Source: Ignelater luminosus | Lineage: Eukaryota; Arthropoda; Insecta; Coleoptera; Elateridae | Reading direction: 5' to 3' | Length of the DNA: 64,000 bases | Assembly: GCA_011009095.1 (NCBI GenBank) | Contig: VTPC01003481.1 | Coordinates: 29,156 to 93,155 of the forward strand | Part shown: piece by piece, positions 1-12,008 of the stretch | Layout of the letters: every line of letters starts with the position of its first letter | Numbering within the stretch: position 1 is the first letter of the stretch | Notes under the pieces: model-generated | Told to the model about the DNA's origin: nothing | What the model saw: the letters and a program-made list of their open reading frames with translations, nothing else | Databases searched by the model: none | Made by a program: the position numbers and the translations under genes

Positions 1-474
1 AACCAAATACATAGAGAATATTGGCAAAAAACAGAGAAGTAAAATGGAGGGCGTAGCCCAAACAAGAGATATAAAATAGCTATACGGTATAACAAAAAAA
101 ATACTGGGAAAAGAACCAAGCCAATTAATAGAATACAAGGAGCAAACGGAGAAATACTTAAAAGCGAAGGCGAAATCATAAAGGAATGAACAGAATTATT
201 TGCTGAAATGTACAAGAAGAAAGAAACAAGTGTTACAGATAAACTAGAGAAAAGCAAGCTGCTAAACATAAACCAAGACGAAACTACAATGAAGAGAAAT
301 CCAGAAAGCAATTGACAGTATGAAGAATGGTAAAAACGCAGGCGTGGATGATATCCACATAGAACTTATTAAAGCAGACAAAGAAAGACCTATATAAATC
401 CTACACATCCTCATGAACAAAATCTGGAATACGGAAACGATACCAGAGGATTGATCGCAAGCAAGGAATTAACT
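1..474 (+). pseudogene. LINE reverse transcriptase fragment (RTE-like), broken
   Basis: Plus-strand translation in shifting frames gives the start of a non-LTR reverse transcriptase. The clearest part, about 300-460, reads 'SMKNGKNAGVDDIHIELIKA' and then 'LHILMNKIWNTETIPEDW', which is RT motif region 1-2 of insect RTE/craniofacial-development-protein-2-like LINEs (normal form: KAxGxDxIxxELxK ... IPxDW). Upstream sequence fits the linker between endonuclease and RT. Several stops and frameshifts occur, and the catalytic YADD region is absent. The fragment ends where the piggyBac inverted arm starts near 466, so the piggyBac piece probably truncated it. Confidence 0.7.
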
Positions 475-802
475 TCACAAATGTTAAATACCTCAGAATT
501 TTGTTTTTAGTATAAACTAAAACTTTTTTATACTAAAGTATTTTGTCTCTGATAACGACACTATTATCAAAATTGTCTATAAATAAGTGATGTCCTTTTC
601 CCAGATATGGAATCATATCATTAACTTTTCCGCTGTTAGGATTGAGGTCTTGCTTTCCTTAATAAATCTTCGCATTCAAAACACAACCATTACTTGTAGA
701 ATTTGATGCTATTGATATTGATGAAAGCTCAGTCTTTCTAATAATCAAAGAAAAGAGTTTTTCGCTTGGTATATAAAGGATTAGAAAATTTTTTGTGATC
801 AA
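466..802 (-). mobile_element. piggyBac-like transposase fragment, left inverted arm
   Basis: The reverse complement matches the plus-strand segment 1386-1731 over nearly its whole length with scattered mismatches. It carries the same broken piggyBac coding sequence, including the counterpart of 'GKRHHLFIDNFDNS', the conserved (G)KGHHLYxDNFYTS block of the DDE domain. This copy is more decayed: the reading frame is interrupted after the 'IYQGKQD' equivalent. Its 5' end faces the right arm, so the two copies are head to head with about 580 bp between them. Confidence 0.65.
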
Positions 803-1385
803 GTAAACTAGGGGTTCAATTGTCTTTTATTTCCAACCCATTCAGTTCAAAATAGTGACTCGTTAATGACCATCAAGGAGATTATTTCTTGGTTAGAGAC
901 TTTTTGTGACAAAACTACATCGAGCGGTATCAAGAGAGATGGACTCTAAAAGAGAATGGGAGGCGAAGATTCCAGATAATATAAAAAACATAAAATTTAC
1001 CAGCGTCGCATTTAATGTCTGTTGCTCAGCAGACGTGACGTGACTTTTGTCCAAAATAGTTTACTGCTCACATCCCTTACGTTCGTTAGTAAAGTACTTA
1101 CTTAGACATTACTAGGTGATCAAACGACGAAGAACTGACACGCCTGAGAAAATTATTTGAACATTGCTATGAAAATAGTTCTATTAGTGATTTTGTTGTG
1201 TCATCACGTACCGTCGAGTGCTGAAGATATGATGAAAATGAGGCACATAACGACAAAAATAAAGTTGTAATTAATTGTCCTAGCATTTGGCACCTATGGT
1301 ACTAAGGGTCATCCAGTATTTTATTTTAGTCTGTCTGGATGTCGAGGTTTTAATTGTCGTTCTGCTTTATCAGCGGAAACTGGAG
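803..1385. other. spacer between the inverted piggyBac arms
   Basis: This stretch lies between the two inverted piggyBac fragments. I see no intact gene. It may contain more degraded piggyBac N-terminal sequence, but no motif is clear enough to call. Confidence 0.4.
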
Positions 1386-1731
1386 TTGACCACAAAAAAG
1401 TTTCTAAACCTTTACGTACCAAGCGAAAAACTCTTTTCTTTGATTACGAGAAAAACTGAGCTTTCGTCAATGTATGAATGGAAAAGCAGCATCAAATTCT
1501 ACAAGTGATGGTTATGTTCTGAATGTGGAGATTTATCAAGGAAAGCAAGACATCAATCCTAACAAGGGAAAAGTTAATGATATGATTCCATATCTGGGAA
1601 AACGACATCACTTATTTATAGACAATTTTGATAATAGTGTCGTTATCAGAGACAAAATACTTTAATATAAAAAAGTTTTAGTTTATACTAAAAACAAAAT
1701 TCTGAAACATTTAACATTTGTGAAGTTAGTT
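1386..1731 (+). mobile_element. piggyBac-like transposase fragment, right inverted arm
   Basis: An open stretch at 1474-1665 reads 'GYVLNVEIYQGKQD', then 'GKRHHLFIDNFDNSVVIRD'. These match the piggyBac transposase core (GYVLxxEVYTGK ... GxGHHLYxDNFYTSxxL). Only about 60 codons survive and the frame shifts upstream. The DDE aspartate in 'FIDNF' is kept, but the rest of the catalytic domain is missing. It pairs with the inverted copy at 466-802. Confidence 0.65.
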
Positions 1732-3324
1732 CTTTTTAATTCAGGCCCATTTAACTGTACAAAATCCCATAAAGAAGTGATGGTAATAGCCAACTTAATG
1801 CTAACAGCGATCATTTCTGGCAAGAGGGAATAGTACCTTATATGGGACAAAATCGAAAAGACGTGGTACTTCATACAGTCGCAACGTGCGATGTTCCCAT
1901 ATGCAGTAATTTCCTAAAATAGGTATCGTGAAATGTAGACTGTAGCCGTTTTATCCAGGAATGTGTTAAACTATGTACACACTAAGCGTACTGAGCTGCG
2001 CCAAACCGGGTTAAACTGAGCAAACTGTTTATGATCGTTTGATCTGGACAGGAAACCGCGCACAAATGCACCAATTTATGCAACTTTGGCGCAAACAATT
2101 ACGATCCGTGGAGTGTTGGTACATCAGAAACAAATGCACGCTCACTTTGGACGGCTATTTAGTTTCATTTTAAATTGTCCAGTTTCCAGTATATACAAAT
2201 CATTTAGCAACTGAGTCCTACTGTAAACATTCTGTGTCTAGGTACAGGTATAACTCAATGTCCATGTTTTCACTTTTTCTTCTTCTTCTTCAAAAGATAG
2301 TAAACTACAATAAATACAGCACTTACAATCAATCTTACTTACTAATCACTACAATTATTATCTATGGTTAGCGTTGGCAAACTAATCGGAACACCGTTAA
2401 ACACCGACAAGCTTCTTTGTTTCAACTGATTTTGCGCAAACAGAAATTCTTGGTTCTGCCCTGTTTTATGCCGTTAGGTGTTGTGTGACGCAGTTCGGTG
2501 CAGCTTAGAGCGCTTGGTATGTATACAGCTTTAGAGCCTAAACACAAAGCAGACCCAGATGAGTTAACTACTTTACTTAACAAAACTAAATGCAAATAAA
2601 AACCGGGCTTCGCTCTGCATTACCTTTCTCAGTAGAACTAAACACAAACACTGTTCTTGCTCTGTCTTCCGACAGGCCATCTGCGCTATCACAAAGTTCA
2701 ACTTTACTCTTTATTGAACTCCTCCAAAGAACTCAGTGCAAACACGGATCAGGATTTGCCCTCTGTTACGCAATGCAAAAACGGAAATTCGCTTAAAACG
2801 CTCCATTTCTAAGCCTTCTTGGAGTTGAAGCGGGTGTGACCATTTGCGGCGAGCAGTTGTTTTGGTTTATTTTGTTTGAAAACGGATTATCGTTCCTAAT
2901 AAAGCTAAATATGAGTAAGGGTCTGGATTGGCTTTCCATTAACTTTCTTCGGAGACCCAAACGCAAGAAAGTTTGGGCTTTGCCTTTCAACGGACTACCT
3001 GTGGCGACCCAAGGTCTGACTTTACCCCTCATTAAAGTCTTTAATGGAATTCAATACAAAGTCGGATTTCGTCCGAGTCCTCTTCTGCAAAGAAATAAAT
3101 ATTAAAACGGGTTGTCCTTTCACTTCTGTTAATCTTCCCAGGACAGCTACATACGAACATGGTCTTGATACGCTGTAACGAATCATTGTTCCGTGAATCT
3201 TATAAGTTGAAACTTAAAAGTTTTCTATTTAGCTTTGAATTTGATTTATTACCATCTACCAAGCAATATGTTTTTACAGTAGATTGCTTTATATAAAAAG
3301 AGTCGATAAACGACGTGGTCTGAC
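1732..3324. other. unassigned sequence with a GC-elevated block at about 2560-3110
   Basis: No recognisable gene. The sub-block 2560-3110 is visibly richer in G+C than its surroundings and has short open frames on both strands, none resembling a family I know. It could be an old repeat or a processed fragment. Confidence 0.35.
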
Positions 3325-3765
3325 GTTCAACATATCAGCGATTAGCCTTTGGCGGATTTTGCGTTATGATCTAAAATTCCAGTGCACAACAATCAAGCAT
3401 TTATGTGAAACACAGAAAGCCAGTTATAATTCTGCCGACATCTTTTAAAAATAGCTGAGCAAGATCCTTTCCAATTTATTATGATATTAAATAAAGTATA
3501 CTTTCATTTAAATGGATTTATTAAGAAGCTAAGCTTTCACCATGAGTTGGTTTAATTGTAACCCAAAACAGTTGCATGATTGATAACGGGACAGTACTAA
3601 AGTGGTGGTTTTGTGTAATGCATCTTTCTCCCTTACATGTTTACAACATTTCTTGCTGTACAGCTACGTCAAAGACGAAACCGTGGAGTATGGTTTCAAT
3701 AAGGTGAAGTTACAGTGGCCAACTCGATCCATCATTTTGAAGAAGTGATAATGTTCACAATGTAT
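3325..3765 (+). pseudogene. Tc1/mariner-superfamily transposase relic, N-terminal and middle part
   Basis: From 3338 the plus strand reads 'AISLWRILRYDLKFQCTTIK', which matches the second helix-turn-helix and linker of a common insect Tc1/mariner-like transposase (typical form: ISQTTVWRILRKDLxLxPYKIQ). Further on, 'YFHLNGFIKK' resembles the 'SDEAHFxLNGxVNKQN' block around the first catalytic aspartate, and 'VWFQ-GEVTVANS' resembles the 'WFQQDGATxHTA' block around the second. Stops and frameshifts are frequent. It is an inactive relic, identified by motif order. Confidence 0.5.
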
Positions 3766-4369
3766 GTAAATTTAATTTGTTTCTCAATTATCAACAGCAA
3801 CAACAGATTAGGGGACTATATTTTAAGTCTGGTAATTATAAATTGAAACTTAAGTAACCTAACATTAACACAAAGGAATACACTACATTACAATTTGTTA
3901 GAAGTACAAAACTCACCAGCAAGCAAAGGAAATGATGCTCATTATTTGTATAATTTCAATAGTAATATTATTGGTAGTGAATCATCGTAAAAAAGTTACA
4001 ATAGAAACGCACGATCGATATATCTACCACAACCGCTGCAATGAGAAAGTTGAAAATAAATTCTTGGTATGAACTGATACCTTTTAAATTTTTAACGTAG
4101 ATTCTACGAACTGCATCTGCTACACTGAAGTTCAATAAGTTCAAGGCTTTTTATAAGGTTGTATAGTAAAGAATTGTATTATTCAATATTAGATTAGTCA
4201 TTTTAACAGATGTTTACATCGTTTTAGCAAATCACAAAAGTAAATTGCAGCTATCTGTAAAATTATAGAAAACAAAATCTAATAATGAGAGAACAACTAG
4301 ACTTTTATTATAAAGAAAAGATATTACTGATTTACAAAATTGATAACCCTCCGATTTGTAGTGTCAATC
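3766..4369. other. AT-rich intergenic sequence, nothing recognised
   Basis: No open frame with family resemblance and no repeat structure seen. Confidence 0.5.
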
Positions 4370-4735
4370 TATTATTTATCTCACCTAAAATCATGTCTTG
4401 TGCGACTTCCAAATTAACTTTTTTAATTGCTTTTTCACCCTAGGTATTTATCAGCTACTGCTTAGTTTCTTCTTATCAACCATTATCGTATGCCATTTTG
4501 CTAAAAGACCCCAATAATCTTCAATGAGACGAGCATTTGGTACTTTTGGAGGGTTAAACTCCTTGGGTACGAAACAGATGTTGTTGGATGTCAACTACTC
4601 TTGAATAGCAACCACTCTTTTCACACAGTGAGAAGAAGTAGAATAATATATTTTGGTTATGGTATTGGTCAATAAATGTTTTTAATTTTGAAAGGCTTTC
4701 TCTCATAAAGATGTCTTTATTTTTTGACATACTCG
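4370..4735 (-). pseudogene. Tc1/mariner-superfamily transposase relic, C-terminal part
   Basis: On the minus strand one frame reads 'ICFVPKEFNPPKVPNARLIE' followed by 'DYWGLLA'. This is the C-terminal DDE block of a widespread Tc1/mariner-type transposase (typical form: IxFVPKxxNPPNVPxARPIExFW). The glutamate in 'RLIEDYW' fits the third catalytic acidic residue. Upstream, 'SHCVKRVVAIQE' matches the usual 'SSHYAxxVxxWL' block, but a stop follows it. Downstream the C-terminal tail is degraded. It lies end to end with the pogo relic on the same strand. Confidence 0.6.
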
Positions 4736-4739
4736 TCTT

Positions 4740-6295
4740 CGAATCTCCATATCCTCGTCGTTATCGTTTGAATAATCTTTGCCTGTTTTCCTTTCTAACT
4801 TTTGATCTTTGTTTTTCCAATTTCTTTAAATACTGCTCTTATATTTAATTGTTTTTTGGTGAATCGTTAGCTATCAAGTACCTTTTCTTCTTTTGGGCTA
4901 CCTTATTATCTTTTTTTGTTGGTGCTTTTGGATATGCAACGCTCTTGGAGATACCAATTCAGTGTAACATTCTTTATTTATTAGTGGGCTGTTCTCTTCT
5001 AAAGGCCCTCGCGATATTCACTGTTGTTTCACATCTGTCAACTGTGATGATATCTAATTTTCTGAAGGCATGGCAGCAGGCCAACCCGTTACATAGGCTG
5101 GTAAGAAGTCATCTTTTCTGAACGTATTTCTGTCGAAGAGTACCATTCCTACACATTTGAAACTAGGTTTTGTGATCAAAATAATGGCAGCTTCATCCCA
5201 AGCTTGCATGCATATGGCTGGCAAGTGGTAAATTATCGAAGTTTGTTCGGGACGATTTACCATTCAACAATCGAAACCATCATTGAAGAAACTTTTAAAA
5301 GGTTCGAAAACTGTTCTATCTTGTGGTTGTAGAGAGAGGGTTAATATGATAATTCCATTAGAACGGCAATACTCAATATCGGGTAACGATAGGTGGGACT
5401 CACGGTTGTTCATGACTAGTAATATTTTGTTATCTTTATTTCACCTTGTGTAAGTAACGGTATGCCTTAGAACTTCTAAAAAATTGTCTAAGGTGATTTA
5501 CCCCCTGAAATATATATTAATTCTAATGGTCCATTATATTCAACTCCGTGTATAATTTTTCTTTGGTAAAATTTCTGCCTGGGAAAGATTCAAACTGGTG
5601 GCAATTACGAATCTCCCACACAAATTAATCCCATGTGCGTCACAAGCTCACACCTTTCCCGACTTACCACTTGCCCTACTTGATGCTCATCCTTTTTCAA
5701 AATTTTTGGAATTCTCTGGACTGTTGTTACATTAGTCTGAAATATAAATATTATAGGTGTGTTCAATTTATATATCAGCTGACTTACAACAACAAGCTAA
5801 ATATTTGGCCTGACGTTAAGCAGTGGCGTCTAATTAAATTTTCCAATTTTTCTTGAAAGGTTTTCAGGATTCAGGGTTGAAACTTGCTATACGAAACACA
5901 CGTTTTGCCTTTGGTTCCTAATAGATAAATTTATATTTCGCGAAGTAAATCCACTAAACCAGTCTTTGCTGTCATTTTTATTTCTTACCAAGCATTTGGA
6001 ATTCTTAAACTATTTCTAATGGCAAACTTATAGGCAAGTTGGCTTGTTTCTTAAAACACTGAGATGCATTTAAGAAGATAGTTAGCTAGAACCTTTTTCT
6101 TGTCAGATCTACACTTGACTTTTATTGAAATTTGGCATAAAACTAAAGTTATCAATACCTAGAGTACTTTAGACTTTTTGACATAAATTACTAGAGCAAA
6201 CCTTTTTACTTCATTTTTTCCAGCGCTTTCACGAATACTCATACTGTTTTCTATCACGTCCTTGACAGCGTCTTTCATTAGTTTAGTTCATTCCC
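4740..6295 (-). pseudogene. pogo/Tigger-type transposase pseudogene (CENP-B/Jerky-like, DDE_1)
   Basis: Reading the minus strand from about 6270, the order of a complete pogo/Tigger transposase is visible. An N-terminal HTH comes first ('KDAVKDVIENSMSIRESAGK'), then the Tc5/CENP-B DNA-binding part ('VLANYLLKC', 'QLAYKFAIRNSLRIPNAW'). The DDE_1 domain follows: 'ERCELVTHMGLI', 'ILLVMNNRESHLSLPDIEYC' and 'QPQDRTVFEPFKSFF', and finally 'FLPAYVTGWP'. In the normal family the second motif is VDNHxSH, and here the catalytic Asp is Asn ('VMNNRESH'). Many stops and frameshifts occur, and the longest open piece is 69 codons (5054-5263). The C-terminal tail runs toward 4740. It cannot make an active transposase. 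Domain order makes the assignment firm despite the decay. Confidence 0.75.
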
Positions 6296-6309
6296 TGTCG
6301 GTTACTTTT

Positions 6310-6690
6310 TTCTAAGCTCTAGGCGTGTCCTGGATAATTAATCCTCTGGAATAAAATAGAAATTACATGACACGGACAGTGGTGGGAGTCTCTGGACATT
6401 GTCCAAGGTCTTCCTTCTAGCACATTAATTTTGATGTTTTCTCTCAGTTCTTCAAGATCTCGAGGTTTTGAGTGATACACATGTGATTTTAAATACCCCC
6501 CCCCCCAAAAAAAAATCAAGTGTGGTGAGATCAGGAAATGTAGCACGTCATTGAACCACGTCTTCCTATCCATCTATTAGGAAAACTTCATCTAGGTATT
6601 CTCTAACACGAAGTGAATAATGTGGTGGTGTACCATTCTGTTGATACCAGACAATTAAAACATTAAAATCTCAAGCTTACTTGTTTTTGC
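6310..6690 (-). pseudogene. Tc1/mariner-superfamily transposase relic, C-terminal part
   Basis: The minus strand reads 'WYQQNGTPPHYSLRVREYLD', the FQQDGAPPH block with the catalytic Asp changed to Asn. Then 'FPDLTTLDFF' and 'GYLKSHVYHSKPRDLEELRE' follow, matching the 'SPDLTPLDFFLWGxLKxxVYxxKPxxLEELxxRI' block of the same family. A run of C then A at about 6497-6515 falls exactly in the 'LDFFLWG' codons and shifts the frame. The N-terminal half is not seen. It sits just upstream of the pogo pseudogene on the same strand. Confidence 0.7.
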
Positions 6691-6989
6691 CCAATCTTCC
6701 ACATCTCTAAAACTACTAATTTTAAATACTACATGTAGGGTATTGCTGAACTCAGAAAAGATCTACTTTTTATTTCTTCCTAAAACACAAGGGAGTTCTA
6801 TTAAAAAAAATTGATGACGTCATAGGTCGCAGAGTAGGAAACTAAGAAATTAAAATTAACGTCCATAGAATTCGGAGAAAAAAAATAAAATTGACATGTC
6901 CAAGCTTTTCTTCCAAACAGCGATAATAAAAAAAAGATGAATTTTATTCCTTACTTTATTTACACACTGTATAATATATTTGGGATTAA

Positions 6990-9260
6990 TTATGCCCATG
7001 TCATTCTTAAATATACGTAGAGTACTATAATTATACAGCTAAATGCCGTATTTCCAGTCTTAGTCTCAAAATCGTACGCCATGTCTTCATCTAAGTCCCT
7101 TTCTCTCATTGCTTGTCTAATTCCTTCATTCCATGATTTACGGAGACGACCTTTCGTGTTTCTTCCTGACGATTTCCATGTAAATAGACGTTTCGACCAT
7201 CTTGTGTCTTCCATCCAGAGTAAATGTCCAAAGCTTCTTTTTTCTATTCTTTAAACAACCGTTTCTGTAGCTATCATCCTGCCTCCAATTTCTTCATTTC
7301 TAACCCTTTGTAATCTTGATACTCTGGCACTCCTTTTAAGATAGTCCGTTTCTGCAGCTAACAGTTTTCGTTTTTCTTCTTCCTTGATTCTCCATACCTC
7401 ACTTCCGTATAGAAGCACAGCTTCAATCATTATCTGTCCTATCCGCTTTTTGTTTTTCCTGCTAATGTTTTTATCCTACCATAAGGAATTGAATGAACCT
7501 ACAACTTTCCAAGCTGTATATCTTATTTACCTATTCCTTCTTTATCTATTACAGTTTCCAAATATGTAAACCTATCTATATGACCCTTTAAAATCATTTT
7601 GATCTTCTCTAATAGCGCCGCCCATTTCTTCTTTTAATCTGTTTTGCAAAATTTCTCCTTATAGTCTACTTAATGTAATTTTCCTGTAACACTCAATCCT
7701 CGATAACAATTGTAAATTGATGAGATACAACATACTTTCCATTCTTGTGATGTTTTTAGTTGTATAGGGCAACTGGTCATAATTTTTTTTATTCTTTCGA
7801 ATAAATCTATTCCTCCACTTTTAATTAATTTAACAGTAATGTCTTCTGGTGCAGGGACTATTCTTCCTTTTATTTTCCTAATGCTTTGTCTTAGTTTGTC
7901 TGTGGTAATTAATCTCGGTTCATCAGTATCCTCAATCATAACTTCATTATTTTTAAACTCTCCTCTTCGTTCGATTAGCAAGGAACCATAGTATTCTTTC
8001 TATGTACCCATAGAGATTAAGGAAAAAGATTTGTCTTTGTTACTTGTTTTCATGTTTTATTTCGTTGCATTTTTGTTCTCAAAATGCATTTATTTTGTTT
8101 TTCAGTTCTCTATCTTTTATGTTGTATTTCTGTATGTTTTGTTTTGGCTTGTGAGTTAAATACTTCTTGTATAATGTATTTCTTCAATTAAATTTTTTAT
8201 TTCTTCTGTAATGCAGTGGGATTGTTTGTTAGTTCTTTTATTAAATTCACCTAGTATTTCTTCTGCGATCTTATGTATTGCATTTTTTGTTATTATATTC
8301 TTCAATATTCTCGGCCGACGGGATATTATTTAACTCAATTTGCAATCTTCTTTTATTTAGTTCTTTTATACTCTATTGTTTTAGTAAATGCAATTTTTTT
8401 AGTTGTTATTTTTGTTCTATTATTTTCTTCGAAGCTGGCTGTCGTCTTATTATTTTTCTTAGTCGCGAAGGGGTATACCATCTTAGCCACCAGTAGGTGA
8501 TGGTCAGTTCCGCAATTGGCTCTTCTTCTTACCCTTAAGTCTTATACTTTAAAGATCGTTGTTTGCTTCACAAACATGTAGTCAATAAGATTTTTGTTGT
8601 AAAGCTGATCTTTCCCACGTATATCGGTGTATATCTTTGTGAGCAAAACATGTATTTGTAAGTTTTAATTGATATTGACTGCATAATTCTATGAACCTTT
8701 CGCCACTATCGTTTTCAACTTCTTCTGCATACCTTTATACCATTTGGCCTCCTTTCTGACTTTTAATTGTTGCATTTAGATCTCTCGCTGTTATTATATC
8801 ATGATAACCTTTTATATGTCTTACTACGTCTGTGAGACCTTCATAGAACTCATTTTCGGCTTGATTATCTGCTGAGTCTACAGGAGCATAGACTCCTACA
8901 ATTATAACATCGTACCCATATATTCTTATTGTTATCGTCATTATTCTATCTCATACATAGTTTTTAATCTTTTAGGAATCTTTTTAAATCATTTAGTATG
9001 AATACTCCAGGTTCTGATTTATCAACTCCTGACCAGAAGTGAAGGTAACTTCCCAGGTCTTCATTTCTAAAGTCTTTCCTTTTTGTCTCTGACAGCACCA
9101 CGACATCCAACTCATACTTCTTAATTCCTGTATTAATTCAGTCACTTTGTTTGATATATAGCGAACATTCCAACAACCCATTTTTTCTCTTTTTCATTGC
9201 CAAACGTTGTTTTAATTTACTTCCATCCGAATTCCGAAGCTGGCTACTGATCCTTTTAGC
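6990..9260 (-). pseudogene. RTE-type non-LTR retrotransposon, endonuclease-reverse transcriptase pseudogene
   Basis: From 9181 downward the minus strand follows the order of an RTE-type LINE. The apurinic endonuclease starts at 'MGCWNVRYISNKVTELIQEL' and continues through 'IVGVYAPVDSADNQAENEFY' (8735-8941) and 'HRYTW' near 8640. The RT begins at 'LRQSIRKIKGR' and 'PEDITVKLIKSGGIDLFE' (7670-7981). The thumb/C-terminus gives 'VLLYGSEVW', 'RKLLAAETDYLKRSARVSRL' and finally 'GRLRKSWNEGIRQAMRERDL' (6990-7440). Only about 230 bp separate the 'SVTGKLH' and 'VLLYGSEVW' segments, so the palm with its YADD box is deleted. Stops and frameshifts are numerous. It is inactive and looks like an old autonomous copy. 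Confidence 0.85.
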
Positions 9261-9500
9261 AATAATGAATTTTTTACATGTGGTGAGCTGCTAATTCCCA
9301 TACTTGGAGGATTAGGGTTTTCTGTTGGGGTGTACCCCCCGAGTCGAAAGGTTCTAGTTTGAAGGCACCGAACCTTTCCCGTTCGCTACAGTCTATTACG
9401 ACTGCAGTCAGGTGGCACGCCGTGAACGGGGAAGTAGGATTTGCTGGCAGAGTCGCTAAAAAGTTTTGGTCTGTACCTATTGTCGAGATTATACCAGCCT
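9261..9500 (-). mobile_element. probable 5' UTR of the RTE-type LINE
   Basis: This GC-richer block lies directly upstream of the endonuclease start on the same strand and contrasts with the AT-rich DNA beyond about 9500. Position and composition suggest the element's untranslated leader. I cannot place the exact 5' end, and no target-site duplication was found. Confidence 0.4.
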
Positions 9501-11828
9501 TTTACCACCCCCGAATCTACTTGAATAACCATAAAGATCATCCTACTATTTTATTAATCACTTTCTAATAGTTGCTGCGCGCAGTCTTCTTGTGATATTG
9601 TTGTTATCTTTTGTAGAATTTTTCTTTTTGCAGTTTTTAACTTGCGTTGCCTAGTTTTCGTTTCATTTTGAGCTTCATTCGTCTATGCCATCAACAAATA
9701 CTGATTTCGACTTTTCTCAGTTTCTGAAAGCTTATGGATTTATGGCGTTTTAAAAGCCTATGTGTCATGTGAATTAGTCTTTGGCACTATGACGTATAAA
9801 ACTGGAATGAAACTTAGTAGTAATCACAAGTCATAGTTGGTCCTAGTTCCAGGTTACATATATAATGAGTTGAATTAACTACAACTGCTTTCAGCACACT
9901 AAAGATTGGCATATGCCTAATTTCAGATATACGAGTACATTTTTAACTAGACTGTAGTCTCAAATAGCTCCAGCAGAATACTATACAGGATCTAGAGAAA
10001 GTCCCAGAACGACCTCGTAATTTCTAAGCAGAAAGATATACTGTATATTTCTAAAAATTTCAGAAACATTTTAGGACTAAAAACACTACATTTTGAAAGT
10101 AACAAAATTTTCATCGCCATTGTAGCTATGGCTTTCATGTCATGGTGTAGGCAGTAGCTGATCCCCTTGTTCAAAATACAAACTTTCAGTTACTGTTACC
10201 ACTGCACTGCACAAGTGTAGTTTCAGATTAAAATTCAGTGTCACCGTGAGGGCCAGGAAAGAATAGTACCAGAAACAACATCTGGTACGGTGATTATTAT
10301 AAAGACGAATTATCAAGATCGTTTTAATCAAAAATGTGAGAACAAACGGAATGAAAACCAGAATAAAAAACAGTAATTTAGCGTAGTACATTCCAAATTT
10401 AGCTTTGATTGTTGTTTAATTTTAATTGGATGATACAGTAATGCTGTTAATTACCACTATAAAAATACATTCATTGTATTAGTGTATTATCATATTAATT
10501 AATAATGTACTACCTACATTTTAATTATTAAACAAGTTGCTCTAGTTAAATAGACAAAAGTGTGGATGGATTTGATTAACTTTTATTACCCCTTGAGTCT
10601 AGCATTTAAAAATGACTTGGAAAATAAAAATTTTTATTAATACCAAGAGGGAAAGAAGTCATCGAGTGTAGACTTGTGTAAGCTATAACGAAGAACCTTT
10701 ATTTTACAGAAATCTCTAATTTCTCGAGTTGCTGAAGACGAAGATTAAAATACCGACTTGATGTCTTTATGCCTAACTTGCGTAGGATGCTTTGTAATAA
10801 AAAATGTGAAGTAAATCTGAGTTCTTTTGTGCAAGTGGAAATGAAGGATAATCACTGCTTTTCAGGGAAAATATTTATTTATTATTATTATCCGTAATCT
10901 TTACTACCATTAACAAAATTAATGGTAGACCTTTATTAAATGTCGTTTATGATAAATGCACACATGTATTGTGTAGGAGATGTGACATTTTTAATAATTT
11001 ACGCAAATTCGTATTGAAAAGAAAAACATTATCAAGAAAATGTTATAGGCCCGTGCATCCATTACATGCGCATCGTATACTACGTAGACTTTTCCATTAT
11101 AGACCGATTATGAAATTTCTTGTTGATAGTTAAATCTATATTAATTCCTTTCAATTTAATGGCTTATTCTATTCTAGAACATATTGGTTTTGCGTGGGTT
11201 GCTTTGTGTTGATAAATAATTGGATTAATGCTTGTTATTAGTCATAATGATTATTGACACTATATTATATGAATCGAAATCAATGGAAAAGCCATTCCTA
11301 AAATTTTATTCAAGCTTCATAAAAGCATGGCTTTAAAAAGAGAAGAAAGGAAGGAGTATAATTTAGCTTCATAAAGGATTAATTACGAATTTGTTATTAA
11401 TAAGCCATTTGATTGGTAAATGTTTGATTTGGGTATTTATTTGCCGTTAATTAAAAAGTTGTGATAGATTAATAGTATAAGTAATAAAACCAACGCAGTT
11501 AGTAATTTATTAGTGGTCTATTTTAGAGTTTCTATTACTGATCTACCTTTAAATTATTATTATTTGTATATTCTATACAAATAGTTATTTAGAAGCTGCT
11601 TATTTTTAATTTAATTTTCTTCTATAAAACAATATTACCTTCTGGTTTTTTATTTAAAAGAATCAAAAGCTTGATTCAATAATAATATTGAGACATATTT
11701 TAAAATGAAACTTATTTATCTCAAGTTTGTCTTTGTCGGTATTTATTTCTAAAACCGACCTTACTAAAAAGGACTACGACAGTTCCTAATGGAAGATACT
11801 TTGCGTTTTGTTACGATGCTACCAAAAC
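9501..11828. other. AT-rich intergenic sequence, no gene recognised
   Basis: No repeat family is identifiable. A minus-strand open frame at 10140-10391 encodes one strongly hydrophobic stretch ('LLFFILVFIPFVLTFLIKTI') followed by basic residues. It is discussed as a weak finding and not called as a gene. Confidence 0.45.
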
Positions 11829-12008
11829 TACGAGGGTGGTCTCAAAAGTGTCCGACCTCAACGTGAAGATGGCAGCACTCGTAAATAAAAGCTACTGAAT
11901 TTCGTTGTTCATCTGTTGACAGTGACTCACCAAAGTTTCAGCCATTTTGGACGCGCAGTTTTTATGTAACAGTCGTTTGAGTGAGTTGATGTGAGTTTTT
12001 TTGTGAAA

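Noticed and set aside
4849..5121. 90-codon hydrophobic plus-strand frame
   Set aside because: Antisense to the pogo/Tigger pseudogene; its hydrophobicity comes from T-rich complement sequence.
8273..8500. Two overlapping plus-strand hydrophobic frames
   Set aside because: Antisense of the RTE-type LINE between endonuclease and RT.
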